A stretch of DNA of 64,000 nucleotides, taken from assembly GCF_001969385.1 (NCBI RefSeq), contig NZ_CP014796.1, positions 744,001 to 808,000 of the forward strand, given 5' to 3'. Numbering within the stretch: the first letter of the stretch is position 1; each line of letters starts with the position of its first letter. Shown piece after piece: positions 1-8,953 of this stretch. Under the pieces are notes generated by a model. That model worked only from the letters and a program-made list of their open reading frames with translations, made no database searches and had not been told where the DNA came from. The stretch is from Salipiger profundus. Its GTDB lineage: Bacteria > Pseudomonadota > Alphaproteobacteria > Rhodobacterales > Rhodobacteraceae. The position numbers were made by a program, and so were the translations under genes.

Positions 1-147
1 GGCCGCCAGTTCCTCGTCGCCCACGATGAAAGTGATACGTGTCATGTCGGTCTCCTTGTCCGGCTCCGAAGCTTGCCCCGGCAGAGCGAGCAGTGCGACC
101 GCGCACGCCGCGATCACCCTGCGGGAACGGATTGCGGCTGCTTGCAT
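1..147 (-). CDS. Exported cyclophilin-like fold protein, cut by the window start
   Basis: Only the first 49 codons lie in the window. The start at 147 follows GGAG seven bases upstream and gives a typical signal peptide: a basic RSRR stretch, then a hydrophobic AACAVALLALPGQA segment. The mature start, ITFIVGDEELAA, resembles the first strand of the small cyclophilin-like family (formerly DUF369). A later ATG at 45 also has an AAGGAG, but using it would remove the signal peptide. The gene diverges from the exported cupin at 384. Such proteins often accompany cupins and carboxymuconolactone decarboxylases, as here. The family call is tentative because the C-terminal part is missing. Confidence 0.6.
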   Translation of the reverse strand, partial: MQAAAIRSRRVIAACAVALLALPGQASEPDKETDMTRITFIVGDEELAA

Positions 148-252
148 GGTGATCTCCATCCGGCGTCGCAGGCGGCCGGAATGGCCCCCCTGCTCAGTCG
201 AAGGATCGGACAAAATCGGCCTGAAGTGAAGGAGGCTTTGCACACGCCACTG

Positions 253-267
253 ATGAGACCTCCTCAT
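253..267. promoter_or_regulatory. Candidate LysR-type operator (T-N11-A with dyad symmetry)
   Basis: ATGAG and its reverse complement CTCAT flank a 5-base centre, giving the T-N11-A arrangement (T254, A266) typical of LysR-family boxes. It lies about midway in the 236-base gap between the divergent cyclophilin-like gene (start 147) and the cupin (start 384), where one regulator could serve both promoters. The LysR gene at 912 is the obvious candidate. This is inferred from symmetry and position only. Confidence 0.4.
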
Positions 268-383
268 GGATGGCATCTGATCCGGGCACATTATCCCACC
301 TTCGAAGCGACCTACCTGATCGTCACAGGCAATCGGCCTGATCCCGGCCATCTGGCCGCCACCGAAAACGGAGACGACCACAG

Positions 384-842
384 ATGAAATCCCTTCTTGC
401 CGCTACGCTCGGCCTCACGCTCGCCGCCCCCGCGGCCTTCGCACAATCCATGACCCTGACCCAGGCCGAAGATCGCGCCGGTCAGGTCGGCAGCTCCGAT
501 AGCTTCACCGGCACGGCCTACGTTGCCCCGGTCTTCCCCCCGGAAATGAACGACGTGAGCGCCGGGGAAGTCACCTTCCTGCCCGGCGCCCGGTCGGCGT
601 GGCACACTCACCCGGCGGGCCAGATGCTCGTCGTCACGCACGGCACCGGTTGGGTGCAGGAACGCGGTGAGCCGAAACAGGTGATGCAGGCAGGCGACGT
701 CGTCTGGTGCCCGCCGGAGATCGAACACTGGCACGGCGCTACCGACTCGACCTCGGTCACGCACTACGCGATCCAGGCGAACGTCGACGGCTCGGCCGTG
801 ACCTGGGGCGAGCACGTCACCGACGAGGAATACGCCGAGTAA
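384..842 (+). CDS. Exported cupin, (R)-mandelonitrile lyase-like
   Basis: This 152-residue protein has a signal peptide (residues 1-20, ending AFAQ) and a single cupin barrel. Motif 1 is WHTHPAGQ and motif 2 contains [16 protein letters not shown], supplying the His residues that bind a divalent metal in this subfamily. It resembles the small manganese cupins annotated as (R)-mandelonitrile lyase, which in other bacteria sit next to carboxymuconolactone decarboxylases. The true substrate is unknown. A cytosolic paralogue lies at 3421. The gene is divergent from the cyclophilin-like gene and followed by the LysR gene. Export suggests a periplasmic role. Confidence 0.85.
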   Translation: MKSLLAATLGLTLAAPAAFAQSMTLTQAEDRAGQVGSSDSFTGTAYVAPVFPPEMNDVSAGEVTFLPGARSAWHTHPAGQMLVVTHGTGWVQERGEPKQVMQAGDVVWCPPEIEHWHGATDSTSVTHYAIQANVDGSAVTWGEHVTDEEYAE

Positions 843-877
843 AACACGGGTGATCGCTCTGGATAATCGCTAGATTT

Positions 878-903
878 CATGAGCGCGTCGCATATATCAT
901 GAG
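878..903 (+). promoter_or_regulatory. Direct repeat CATGAG-N14-CATGAG upstream of the LysR gene
   Basis: The hexamer CATGAG occurs at 878-883 and 898-903, 20 bases apart, which puts both copies on the same face of the helix. The second copy runs into the GAGGAAG ribosome-binding site of the LysR gene. The half-site ATGAG also forms the dyad at 253-267, so autoregulation by the LysR protein is plausible but unproven. Confidence 0.3.
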
Positions 904-911
904 GAAGACCA

Positions 912-1835
912 ATGATCCTGGATCCCCAGCTCAAGGCCTTCCTCATGTTACGCGAGAATATCAACGACCTGATCGCGCTTGCCGCCGTTGCGGAAGAGCG
1001 CAGTTTCACCCGAGCCGCCGCGCGCCTCAACGTGTCGCAGTCGGCGCTGAGCCACACGATCAAGGGGCTTGAACGCCGCCTCGGCCTGCGGCTCCTGACA
1101 CGGACGACGCGCAGCGTGGCGCCCACGCTGGAGGGCGAAGACCTTCTGGCCACCCTGAACCCGTGTTTCGACAAGATCGAGGCACGGCTTCAGGCCCTTA
1201 ACGACTCGCGCGATCAGCCGACCGGGACGGTCCGCATCGTCGCGGTGGAATACGCGATCGAGACCATCCTCTGGCCCAAGCTCTCACCGGTGCTGAAGGC
1301 GCATCCCGCGGTGAACGTCGAGCTGGTCATGGACTACGGCTACACCGATCTTGCCGAATCCCAGTGTGATGCGGGCGTGCGCTACGGCGAGCAGGTCAGC
1401 GACGGCATGATCGCGATGCGCATCGGGCCGGAAGAACGCATGCTCTGCGTCGGCTCCCCCGAATACCTCGACACGGCCGGCACACCGCAGGTGCCGCAGG
1501 ATCTGTCCGAACACCGCTGCATCAACCTGCGGCTGTCGACCCACGGCGCACTCTATGCCTGGGAGTTCGAGGACGCCGACGGCAACGAGATCAGGGTCAA
1601 GGTGCAGGGCCAGGCCTGCTTCAACACCATCAACCCCGTGATGCGGGCGGCAAAGGACGGACATGGCCTGGCGCTGGTGCCGGAACGGCTGGCCCAGCCG
1701 ATGCTGAAGGACGGCGTGCTTCGCCCCTGCCTCGAGGACTTCAGCCCCTACTTCCCCGGGTTCCACCTCTACTACCCCAGTCGCCAGAGGCCCTCGTCGG
1801 CCTTCCAGGTGGTCCTGGACGCTCTGCGTGAATAG
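912..1835 (+). CDS. LysR-family transcriptional regulator
   Basis: The protein has 307 residues with an N-terminal winged helix-turn-helix (about residues 17-76, including SFTRAAARLNVSQSALSH and GLRLLTRTTRS) and a C-terminal substrate-binding domain, the normal size for the family. The start at 912 is preceded by GAGGAAG. An internal ATG at 945 (MLRENINDL) would also give a usual LysR N-terminus, so the first 11 residues are uncertain. It sits between the exported cupin and the carboxymuconolactone-decarboxylase gene and probably controls the cluster and itself. Its effector is unknown. Confidence 0.92.
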   Translation: MILDPQLKAFLMLRENINDLIALAAVAEERSFTRAAARLNVSQSALSHTIKGLERRLGLRLLTRTTRSVAPTLEGEDLLATLNPCFDKIEARLQALNDSRDQPTGTVRIVAVEYAIETILWPKLSPVLKAHPAVNVELVMDYGYTDLAESQCDAGVRYGEQVSDGMIAMRIGPEERMLCVGSPEYLDTAGTPQVPQDLSEHRCINLRLSTHGALYAWEFEDADGNEIRVKVQGQACFNTINPVMRAAKDGHGLALVPERLAQPMLKDGVLRPCLEDFSPYFPGFHLYYPSRQRPSSAFQVVLDALRE

Positions 1836-1944
1836 GCTTCATTGATGAAAGACCGTCATGAGTGGATTGCGGTTCACCTGCATTGAGCGCTGCGCGGTCT
1901 GCCCCACATGGCGAAGGGCAACCAAGAGCTCCAAGGAGATTACG

Positions 1945-2703
1945 ATGAAGACCCTTTTCGCCTCTTCCGCCCTCGTCCTCGCCAGCACCGGTGCCTTCGC
2001 GCAGGATGTCGCGCGCACGCTTCCCGACAGCGTCGCCCGCGTTGCACCCGCGCTCGAATCCTACGCGACCAACGACCTCTTCGGCTCGGTCTGGAACGGC
2101 GAGAACCTCTCGATGCGGGATCGCGCACTCGTCACCTTCGCGGCGCTCATGACCCGGCACGAGACCGGCAACCTGGCCGCCATCACCGAAGTCGCGCTGG
2201 ATGCAGGCGTAACCCCGTCGGAGCTCTCCGAGACCGTGACCCACCTGGCCTTCTACACCGGCTGGGGCAACGCGACCGCCGCCACCGAGGCGATGGCCCC
2301 GATCTTCGAAGAGCGCGGGATCGCCGTCGAGGACCTTCCCGCAGTGGATGCAGAGCTGCTGCCGCTGGACGAGGAGGCCGAAGCCGCGCGCCAGGAAACG
2401 GTTCAAAGCAACTACGGCGATGTCAGCCAGGGCGTGGTCGACACCACCGAGGAAATTCTCTTCCTCGACCTCTGGCTGCGCCCGGCGCTCGAGCCGCGCG
2501 ACCGTAGCCTCGTGACCGTCGCGGGCCTCATCGCGGCGGGTCAGCCCGAGCAGATGACCTTTCACCTGAACCGCGCGATGGACAACGGCCTGACCCAGGA
2601 AGAAGCGGGCGCCATGCTGTCGCACCTCGCGTTCTACGCCGGCTGGCCGCGCGTCTTCTCGGCGCTTCCGGTGGCCAAGCAGGTCTTCGAAGAGCGCGGC
2701 TAA
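1945..2703 (+). CDS. Exported protein with two carboxymuconolactone decarboxylase-like domains
   Basis: The start at 1945 is set by AAGGAG seven bases upstream and by the signal peptide MKTLFASSALVLASTGAFA. The longer upstream frame has neither. The 252-residue product has two AhpD/CMD-like helical repeats, roughly residues 50-125 and 170-250, each with the LxxHLAFYxGW signature (THLAFYTGWGNA, SHLAFYAGWPRV). No CxxC redox motif is present, so it is not an AhpD-type peroxidase. It lies between the LysR gene and the oxidoreductase. A role in converting an exported or toxic organic acid is inferred from context only. Confidence 0.85.
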   Translation: MKTLFASSALVLASTGAFAQDVARTLPDSVARVAPALESYATNDLFGSVWNGENLSMRDRALVTFAALMTRHETGNLAAITEVALDAGVTPSELSETVTHLAFYTGWGNATAATEAMAPIFEERGIAVEDLPAVDAELLPLDEEAEAARQETVQSNYGDVSQGVVDTTEEILFLDLWLRPALEPRDRSLVTVAGLIAAGQPEQMTFHLNRAMDNGLTQEEAGAMLSHLAFYAGWPRVFSALPVAKQVFEERG

Positions 2704-2761
2704 ACGGACAAAGCGCCCGGCGCGGACTGGCTGCGCCGGGCACACGCAAGGAGAACGCGAC

Positions 2762-3397
2762 ATGAAGATCGGCATCCTGGGCAGTGGGCTGATGGGCGGC
2801 ACGCTCGGACGCCTGTGGGCGGCCAGCGGACATCAGGTCACCTTCGCCTATTCCCGAGATGACGCGCGCCGCGCCGCCATGGCCGAGCGCCACGGCGCCG
2901 CCAGCGGCACCGTGGCCGAAGCGGTGGCAGGGGCCGACGCGCTCATGCTGGCGGTTCACTGGTCCCGCACCGCCGAGGTTCTGGACCTGGCTGGCGACCT
3001 CGCGAGTCGCACCGTCCTGACCTGCTGCGTGCCACTGGACGAGGCGAACGAGTCGCTCGTCGTGAGCACGACGTCCTCGGGCGCCGAGGAGCTGGCCCGC
3101 ATGCGGCCCGGCGCCCGCTGGGTCAGCTGTTTCTCGGCCAACCCCTCCGAGAGCTTCGAGCCGGTGTTCCGCCGGAAGGGCGAGGATCAGCCGCCGCAGG
3201 TGCTGACCTGCACCGACCACGAGGACGCAAGGGCCCTCGCCGGCGACCTCATTCGCGACATCGGCTTCGAGCCTCTCGCCTGCGGGCCATTGCGCAACGC
3301 CCGGTTCATCGAACCTTTCGCCATGGCGACCGTTGAGCTGGCATACGTCCAGCCGGGCGGCCCGGCCCTCACCTACCGTTTCAACAAGCTGCGCTGA
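2762..3397 (+). CDS. NADP oxidoreductase, coenzyme F420-dependent type
   Basis: This 211-residue cytosolic protein opens with the Rossmann dinucleotide motif [13 protein letters not shown]. It keeps the family's later LAVHW segment and the C-terminal [12 protein letters not shown] helix. The family contains F420:NADP oxidoreductases and NADPH-dependent reductases. In bacteria without F420 the members probably use NAD(P)H with another partner. A clear AAGGAG precedes the ATG. It lies 58 bases after the CMD-domain gene and 23 bases before the second cupin, so the three are probably one transcript. The substrate is unknown. Confidence 0.8.
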   Translation: MKIGILGSGLMGGTLGRLWAASGHQVTFAYSRDDARRAAMAERHGAASGTVAEAVAGADALMLAVHWSRTAEVLDLAGDLASRTVLTCCVPLDEANESLVVSTTSSGAEELARMRPGARWVSCFSANPSESFEPVFRRKGEDQPPQVLTCTDHEDARALAGDLIRDIGFEPLACGPLRNARFIEPFAMATVELAYVQPGGPALTYRFNKLR

Positions 3398-3420
3398 GCG
3401 CGCAGGGAAAGGCGCAAACC

Positions 3421-3816
3421 ATGAAGATCATCAAATCCGGCACCACGCCCTCGAACCCCGGCCCGGAAGACTATTTCACCGGCACCGTGCGGATCGACCC
3501 GATGTTCCAGGCCGAGGAACCCGGCCGCACCAGCGGCGCGCATGTCACCTTCGAGCCCGGTGCCCGCACCGCCTGGCACACCCATCCGGCGGGTCAGACC
3601 CTGATCGTCACCTTCGGGCGTGGCCGCGTCCAGCGCGAGGGCGGCCCGATCGAGGAGATCTCGCAAGGCGATGTCGTCTGGTTCCCCGCAGGCGAGAAGC
3701 ACTGGCACGGCGCCTCGCCCGAGACCGCGATGAGCCACATCGCGGTGCAGGAGAGCATCGACGGCACCCCCGTCACGTGGATGGAGAAGGTCTCGGACGA
3801 AGACTACAACGGCTGA
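3421..3816 (+). CDS. Cytosolic cupin, (R)-mandelonitrile lyase-like
   Basis: This 131-residue single-domain cupin has WHTHPAGQ in motif 1 and [16 protein letters not shown] in motif 2, the same metal-binding pattern as the cupin at 384 but without a signal peptide. The two are paralogues placed in different compartments by the same cluster. It is the last gene of the cluster, 23 bases after the oxidoreductase, with AGGGAAAGG upstream. Metal binding is well supported by motif. Calling it a lyase is by family name only. Confidence 0.85.
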   Translation: MKIIKSGTTPSNPGPEDYFTGTVRIDPMFQAEEPGRTSGAHVTFEPGARTAWHTHPAGQTLIVTFGRGRVQREGGPIEEISQGDVVWFPAGEKHWHGASPETAMSHIAVQESIDGTPVTWMEKVSDEDYNG

Positions 3817-3908
3817 CCGTCGTGCCCTTCCTGCCGGCTCCGGTCACCCATGAAGACAACGGGACGGCCGGGGCAGGCAGATCGGCCCATCCGCAAGCCC
3901 TGAACACG

Positions 3909-3932
3909 AAAAAGGCGCCCGAGGGCGCCTTT
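3909..3932 (-). terminator. Intrinsic terminator of the tRNA-Pro gene
   Basis: AAAGGCGCCC pairs with GGGCGCCTTT around a very short loop. On the minus strand the stem is followed by a run of five T, right after the tRNA 3' end. The plus side ends in TTTGTT, so it may also stop transcripts from the cupin operon. Confidence 0.8.
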
Positions 3933-3938
3933 GTTCAT

Positions 3939-4015
3939 TGGTCGGAGTGGCGAGATTCGAACTCACGGCCCCTGCCTCCCGAAGACAGTGCTCTACCAGG
4001 CTGAGCTACACTCCG
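3939..4015 (-). tRNA. tRNA-Pro (anticodon CGG)
   Basis: The minus strand folds as a 77-nt tRNA. The acceptor CGGAGTG pairs with CACTCCG followed by an encoded ACCA. The D arm is GCTCAGCCTGGTAGAGC, the anticodon loop is TTCGGGA with anticodon CGG reading CCG, and the T arm contains GTTCGAATC. It is followed by a strong terminator. No integrase or attachment-site repeat is visible beside it. Confidence 0.97.
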
Positions 4016-4067
4016 ACCGTGGCGCGGCGAATACCCCAGCCCGCGGGCTTTGGCAAGAGCCTCCGCC

Positions 4068-5036
4068 CTACTTTTGCAGAGTTTTCTCGCGCCGCCGCAT
4101 CGACCGCAGCAGCGGGCCGATGCGCAGGCTGGTGCCGGTCTCGAGCCGCGTGCGGGTGCGCAGGACAGGCGTGTTCTCGGAGGCCCTGCTGCGCCCCTCG
4201 CGCAGGACGATGTAGACCCCCGATCCGATGATGAGAAGCGCGCCCGCAAAGGTCATCCCGTCGGGCCATTCGCCGAAAACCGCCGCGCCATAGAATGTCG
4301 CCCAGAGCAGCTGCGAATACTGCATCGGCGCCACGATCACCGCCTCGCCCGCCTTGTAGGCCCGGATCAGCACCAGCGAGCCGCAGAGCGCCAGCACCGC
4401 CATGACGCCGACGCCGCCCAGGTGCTCGATCGGCATGGGGCGGTAGACAAAGGGCAGCGCGCAGGCCATCAGCACGAAGTTGGCCATCATCGGGTAGAGC
4501 AGCAGCACGACCGAGCGTTCCTCGTGGCCGATCTTGCGCACCACCACCGAGGCCAGCGCCCCGGTGCAGGCCGCGACAAGCGCCGCCGCATGGCCCAGCG
4601 TGAGCTCGGTCGCGCCGGGGCGCAGGACGACCATCACCCCGGCGAGCCCGACCAGCACCGCAAGCCAGCGCCGCAGTCGAACGTGCTCGCCCAGGATCGG
4701 GATCGCCAGCACCGTGATGACGAGCGGCTGGGCGAAGAGAATCGCGTAGGTCTGGGCCAGCGGCAACACCGAGAAGGCATAGAAGGCGCAGAGCCCGGTG
4801 ATCACCGCCGCCACCGTGCGCAGCGCGGTCCACCACGGGTGGATCGGGCGCAGGTGGCCGGGGGTCGTGTCGCGGATCAGCATGAGGCTCACGATCGGGA
4901 AGCTCAGCAGCACCGAGAAGAACACGATCTGGAACGGCGCATAATCTGCGCCGAGCAGCTTCACGATGACGTCGTGGCTGGCGAAGAGCGAAAAGGAGAG
5001 CAGCGCGAAAAGCGCGCCTTTGGCATTCTGTCCCAT
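4068..5036 (-). CDS. EamA-family (DMT) membrane transporter
   Basis: The chosen start at 5036 gives MGQNAKGALFALLSFSLFASHDV and 322 residues, normal for the family. A longer frame to 5165 adds a very basic non-conserved tail and leaves almost no leader before the divergent gene at 5189. About ten hydrophobic helices form two EamA repeats (about 10-140 and 150-290), each ending with the family-typical GEH or GEW segment. The basic C-terminal tail is probably cytosolic. It is likely an inner-membrane exporter of metabolites or amino acids. The substrate cannot be read from sequence. No strong ribosome-binding site is visible. Confidence 0.88.
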   Translation of the reverse strand: MGQNAKGALFALLSFSLFASHDVIVKLLGADYAPFQIVFFSVLLSFPIVSLMLIRDTTPGHLRPIHPWWTALRTVAAVITGLCAFYAFSVLPLAQTYAILFAQPLVITVLAIPILGEHVRLRRWLAVLVGLAGVMVVLRPGATELTLGHAAALVAACTGALASVVVRKIGHEERSVVLLLYPMMANFVLMACALPFVYRPMPIEHLGGVGVMAVLALCGSLVLIRAYKAGEAVIVAPMQYSQLLWATFYGAAVFGEWPDGMTFAGALLIIGSGVYIVLREGRSRASENTPVLRTRTRLETGTSLRIGPLLRSMRRREKTLQK

Positions 5037-5188
5037 CTGGGTGATATCCGTCTGGCCTGCATGTTTTGCCGGAAAACGGCTGCGACCTTGGCACCGTTCC
5101 GACGCGCCAACAAGCCGCAACGCGCGCGCGCCGACGCGCTTGCGGCGCATCTTCGCCGCTGCCATGTTTCCGGGCAGGAGAGCGCATC

Positions 5189-6796
5189 ATGCAACTGGAT
5201 ATCCTGTCCATTCTCGGCGGCATCGGCCTGTTCCTCTTCGGGATGCAGTCCATGACCGGCGCGCTGCGGCAGCTCGCGAGTCGGCAGATGCGCGCCTTCC
5301 TGTCGAGCTTCACCACCTCGCCATATTCCGGCGCACTGACCGGCGCCGCGACCACCGCGGTCATCCAGTCCTCGAGCGCCACGATGGTCACCGTGATCGG
5401 CTTCGTGGGTGCCGGGCTCATGACCTTTCCGCAGGCGATCGGTGTGATCTACGGCGCCAATATCGGCACCACGATGACCGGCTGGATCGTCGCGCTGCTG
5501 GGTCTGAAGCTGAAACTCGGCACCATCGCCCTGCCCGGCCTGTTGCTGGGGGCGCTGATCGCCACCATGGCACACGGGCGCATGGTGCGGATCGGCCGGC
5601 TGCTCGCCGGGTTCTGCCTCGTGTTCATCGGTCTTGACCTGATGCAGGAGGGCGCCGCGGGCTTCGAGGGCTGGCTCTCGCCCGAGATCATGCCCGCAGA
5701 CACCTTCGCAGGACGGGGGCTGCTGCTGCTGCTCGGCGCCGCGATCACCGTGGTGATCCAGTCCTCGAGCGCCGGGGTCGCGACGACACTGGTGCTGCTG
5801 GGCACCGGCGCCATCACGTTGGGACAGGGCGCGGCGCTGGTGATCGGCATGGACGTGGGCACCACCTTCACCGCGATTCTCGCCACCGTGGGCGGCTCGC
5901 GCGACATGCGGCGCACCGCCATCGCGCACATGGCCTACAACGTCGTCACCGGTGCGGTGGCCTTCGCGCTGCTCGGGCTCGTCGTGCCGCCGCTCGCGGC
6001 CGTCTTCGGACCACGGGAACCCGCGGCACTGGTGAGCTTCCACACGCTGTTCAACGTCCTGGGCGTGGTCATCATGCTGCCGGTCACCGCGCCCTTCGCC
6101 CGGCTCATCGAGCAGCTCGTGCCCGGGCGCGAGGCCGCGCTGACCGAAGGGCTCGACCGGTCGCTGCTGTCGGACCCGAACGCCGCGATGGATGGCGCAG
6201 GCGGCTGTGCGGCGCGGATCATGCGCGCGATGTTCGCCTCGCTGGGCCGCTGCCTGAGCCCCGGCGGCGGCCCCCTGCCCTCGGAGGACGCGCTGCGGCT
6301 GGAACCGGCCCTCGACGACCTGCACGCCTACCTTGCCCGCATTCGCGTGCCCGCCGATGCGACCGACGCGATGAACCGCTACTCGGCGCTGCTGCACCAG
6401 TATGACCACCTGACCCGCCTTGCCCATCGCATGACCCGCGAGGACCAGATGCGCCCGCTGCGCGTCGACCCCGGGCTGCGGCGCCCGGCAATGGCCTTCG
6501 GGGCGGCGCTGCGCCGCGCGTCCGACCCCGACCGAGGGGTCCAGGCTGCAGCGCTCGAGCGGCTGGAACGGCTGATTTCAGGGCGGACCCACCGGCTGCG
6601 GCGCTCGGCGCTGCTGCGCGAGCACGTGGGTCTTGTCAGCGTGCAGGAGGTCTTCGAGGTGACCGACGCGATGCGCTGGCTGGAGCGGGCGGCGCATAAC
6701 GCCGCGCGCTGTGTTCATTACGGCGAGCTTGCGCTCAGCGAGGCGCCGGCACCGCCGGTCTCGGACCGGCTGGAGACGACGCCCGCCGGGCCTTAG
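5189..6796 (+). CDS. Na/Pi cotransporter family protein
   Basis: The start at 5189 has AGGAG eight bases upstream and gives 535 residues. The N-terminal two thirds hold two inverted Na/Pi repeats, each with the QSSSA signature ([24 protein letters not shown]), and paired GANIGTT / GMDVGTT segments. The C-terminal third is a soluble, Arg-rich helical region resembling the PhoU-like tail of YjbB-type carriers. Such proteins move phosphate across the inner membrane, often as exporters. Its stop codon overlaps that of leuB by four bases in a convergent arrangement. No pho genes are nearby. Confidence 0.88.
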   Translation: MQLDILSILGGIGLFLFGMQSMTGALRQLASRQMRAFLSSFTTSPYSGALTGAATTAVIQSSSATMVTVIGFVGAGLMTFPQAIGVIYGANIGTTMTGWIVALLGLKLKLGTIALPGLLLGALIATMAHGRMVRIGRLLAGFCLVFIGLDLMQEGAAGFEGWLSPEIMPADTFAGRGLLLLLGAAITVVIQSSSAGVATTLVLLGTGAITLGQGAALVIGMDVGTTFTAILATVGGSRDMRRTAIAHMAYNVVTGAVAFALLGLVVPPLAAVFGPREPAALVSFHTLFNVLGVVIMLPVTAPFARLIEQLVPGREAALTEGLDRSLLSDPNAAMDGAGGCAARIMRAMFASLGRCLSPGGGPLPSEDALRLEPALDDLHAYLARIRVPADATDAMNRYSALLHQYDHLTRLAHRMTREDQMRPLRVDPGLRRPAMAFGAALRRASDPDRGVQAAALERLERLISGRTHRLRRSALLREHVGLVSVQEVFEVTDAMRWLERAAHNAARCVHYGELALSEAPAPPVSDRLETTPAGP

Positions 6797-7896
6797 AGGC
6801 TCGCGTCGAGCGCGCCGAGGATCGCGTCGCCCATGCCCGAGGTCGAGACCGGCTGCACGCCCTCCTCGCCGAGCAGGTCGGCGGTGCGCACGCCGTCGGC
6901 CAGCACCTTGTTCACCGCCGCTTCGAGACGCTCGGCCTCGGCGCCCTGGTCGAAGCTGTAGCGCAGCGCCATGGCGAAGCTCAGCACGCAGGCGATGGGG
7001 TTCGCCTTGCCCTGCCCCGCGATGTCGGGCGCCGAGCCGTGCACCGGCTCGTAGAGCGCCTTGGGGCGGCCATTGGCCATCGGGGCGCCCAGCGAGGCCG
7101 AGGGCAGCATCCCGAGCGAGCCGGTCAGCATCGCGGCGGCGTCGGACAGCAGGTCGCCGAAGAGGTTGTCGGTCACGATGACGTCGAACTGCTTGGGCCA
7201 GCGGCAGAGCTGCATTGCGCCGGCATCTGCGTACATGTGCGAGAGCTCGACCTCGGGGTAGTCCTTGCCGACCTCGGTCACGACCTCGCGCCAGAGGATG
7301 CCCGACTCCATCACGTTGGCCTTTTCCATCGAGCAGAGCTTCTTGCCGCGTTTCATCGCCAGTTCGAAGGCCGAGCGCGCCACGCGGTCGATCTCGGACT
7401 CGGTGTAGCGCTGGGTGTTGATGCCGACGCGCTCGTTGCCCTCTTCGATGATGCCGCGCGGCTCGCCGAAGTAGATGCCCGAGGTCAGTTCGCGCACGAT
7501 CATGATGTCGAGCCCGGCCACCACGTCGCGCTTCAGCGACGAGAAGTCGGCCAGCGCGTCGAAACACTGCGCCGGGCGCAGGTTGGCGTAGAGGTCCATC
7601 TCCTTGCGCAGGCGCAGCAGGCCGCGCTCGGGCTTCACGCTGAAGTCGAGAACGTCGTATTTCGGGCCGCCCACGGCACCGAGCAGGACGGCATCGACCT
7701 CTTGCGCGCGGGCCATGGTGTCATCGTGCAGCGGGGTGCCATGCTTGTCGTAGGCCGCGCCCCCCACGAGGTCCTCGCTCACATCGAAGGCCAGGCCGCG
7801 CTTGTCGCCGAACCAGTCGATGATCCGGCGCACCTCGGCCATCACCTCGGGGCCGATGCCGTCACCCGGCAGGATGAGAAGCGAAGGGTTGCTCAT
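6793..7896 (-). CDS. leuB: 3-isopropylmalate dehydrogenase
   Basis: The 367-residue enzyme oxidises and decarboxylates (2R,3S)-3-isopropylmalate to 2-oxoisocaproate with NAD in leucine biosynthesis. The start at 7896 follows GAGAGGAC and gives [18 protein letters not shown], the family N-terminus. [11 protein letters not shown], the substrate-binding [17 protein letters not shown] segment and the C-terminal [17 protein letters not shown] are all present. It is not adjacent to the other leu genes in the window: leuD and leuC lie at 11.7-14.1 kb on the same strand, separated by four genes, so leuB is expressed separately. Confidence 0.97.
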   Translation of the reverse strand: MSNPSLLILPGDGIGPEVMAEVRRIIDWFGDKRGLAFDVSEDLVGGAAYDKHGTPLHDDTMARAQEVDAVLLGAVGGPKYDVLDFSVKPERGLLRLRKEMDLYANLRPAQCFDALADFSSLKRDVVAGLDIMIVRELTSGIYFGEPRGIIEEGNERVGINTQRYTESEIDRVARSAFELAMKRGKKLCSMEKANVMESGILWREVVTEVGKDYPEVELSHMYADAGAMQLCRWPKQFDVIVTDNLFGDLLSDAAAMLTGSLGMLPSASLGAPMANGRPKALYEPVHGSAPDIAGQGKANPIACVLSFAMALRYSFDQGAEAERLEAAVNKVLADGVRTADLLGEEGVQPVSTSGMGDAILGALDASL

Positions 7897-7990
7897 GGGA
7901 ATGTCCTCTCCTCGAAAAGTCCTGCATCGCCTAGCCGCTGGCCGACGCGTGGTCAAGAAAGCACGGCGATATCGCGGCCGCGCCTGCCGC

Positions 7991-8953
7991 TCAGGGCAGG
8001 TCGAGCGATACCGTGACAAGGCGGTGCGCCTCGCCGGAGATCGCGTCTCGCACATCGGCGGCAGCGACCGGAAGGCCTGCAGCCGGAAGGATGTAGCTGA
8101 CCCGCATCGGCCCGGTCTGCGGCCAGGTCACCGTCGCCTGTCCCGGCAGCGGATCCTGAAGCCGCTCGTCGGCGAGAACCTCGCGCATCGCCGCGCCCAG
8201 CCCGTCGCCCCGCTCGGGGTCGAGGTTGGCGTCGCCGATCAGCACCGGCCATGCCGGAGGCGGCCCGAAAGCGCCGTCGAGCACGGCCATCCAGAGCGCA
8301 AGCTCGTCGGCGTTACGGCGGCCGTTGCGATCCTCGGGGCCGTCGAAGACCGGGGGCGTTGCATGCCACGCCAGCAGCGTCAGCGGCGCGCCGCCGGTCT
8401 CGACCTCCAGCATCCAGTGCCCGGAGGACGACAGCCGCTGCAGGTCGCGCGCCGGATCGTCCTCCGTCTGCCGGGTCCCTGGGCTGTCGCGCCAGAGCAG
8501 GTCACTGAAATCCCGCGCCAGCGTGACCGGCCGGCGCGACAGCACCGCCATGCCGCCCTGCCCCGAGAATTCGCCGTAGCCCTGCGCGTCGCGCGGGCCG
8601 CCAAGCAGCCCGTCGCCGTCAAGATCCCGCCCGGTCGGCCAGCCGGCGTTGGGCCGCCGCGCGACCCGGTGCGGATAGCCCGTCCCGACCGCCTGCAACC
8701 GCTCGTCCAGCGCCGCGAGCGCGGCACCGCCGTGGTCGAAGTCGATGTCGGTGAGCACGAGCACATCGGGCGCGGCGGCGGCGATCTCGGCGATGACCGC
8801 ATCGGTTTTCCCGGCGCGGATGTCGCGCAGCAGCAGGCCTGGCCCGTCGCGGGACAGGTCGACATTCCAGGTGGCCAACGTGAGGCGTTCGGCAGAGGCC
8901 GGCGCGGCAACGACCAGCCACAGGCACAGAAGCCGCGAGAGCCGCCGCGTCAG
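7991..8953 (-). CDS. Exported endonuclease/exonuclease/phosphatase-fold protein, possible CTG start
   Basis: The fold is shown by LATWNVDLS near the N-terminus, [30 protein letters not shown] and the late [14 protein letters not shown] motif. The mature protein is preceded by a good signal peptide, [21 protein letters not shown]. The codon opening it is CTG at 8953, and it overlaps the TGA of the upstream membrane-protein gene as CTGA. The only ATG upstream in frame (9067) would add 38 polar residues and overlap the neighbour by more than 100 bases. I therefore favour a coupled CTG start, giving about 320 residues, but this is unproven. The phosphoester substrate is unknown. Confidence 0.7.
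   Translation of the reverse strand: MTRRLSRLLCLWLVVAAPASAERLTLATWNVDLSRDGPGLLLRDIRAGKTDAVIAEIAAAAPDVLVLTDIDFDHGGAALAALDERLQAVGTGYPHRVARRPNAGWPTGRDLDGDGLLGGPRDAQGYGEFSGQGGMAVLSRRPVTLARDFSDLLWRDSPGTRQTEDDPARDLQRLSSSGHWMLEVETGGAPLTLLAWHATPPVFDGPEDRNGRRNADELALWMAVLDGAFGPPPAWPVLIGDANLDPERGDGLGAAMREVLADERLQDPLPGQATVTWPQTGPMRVSYILPAAGLPVAAADVRDAISGEAHRLVTVSLDLP

Noticed and set aside
3939..4067. tRNA-Pro as an integration site
   Set aside because: No integrase gene, no duplicated tRNA 3' end and no change in gene style beside it.
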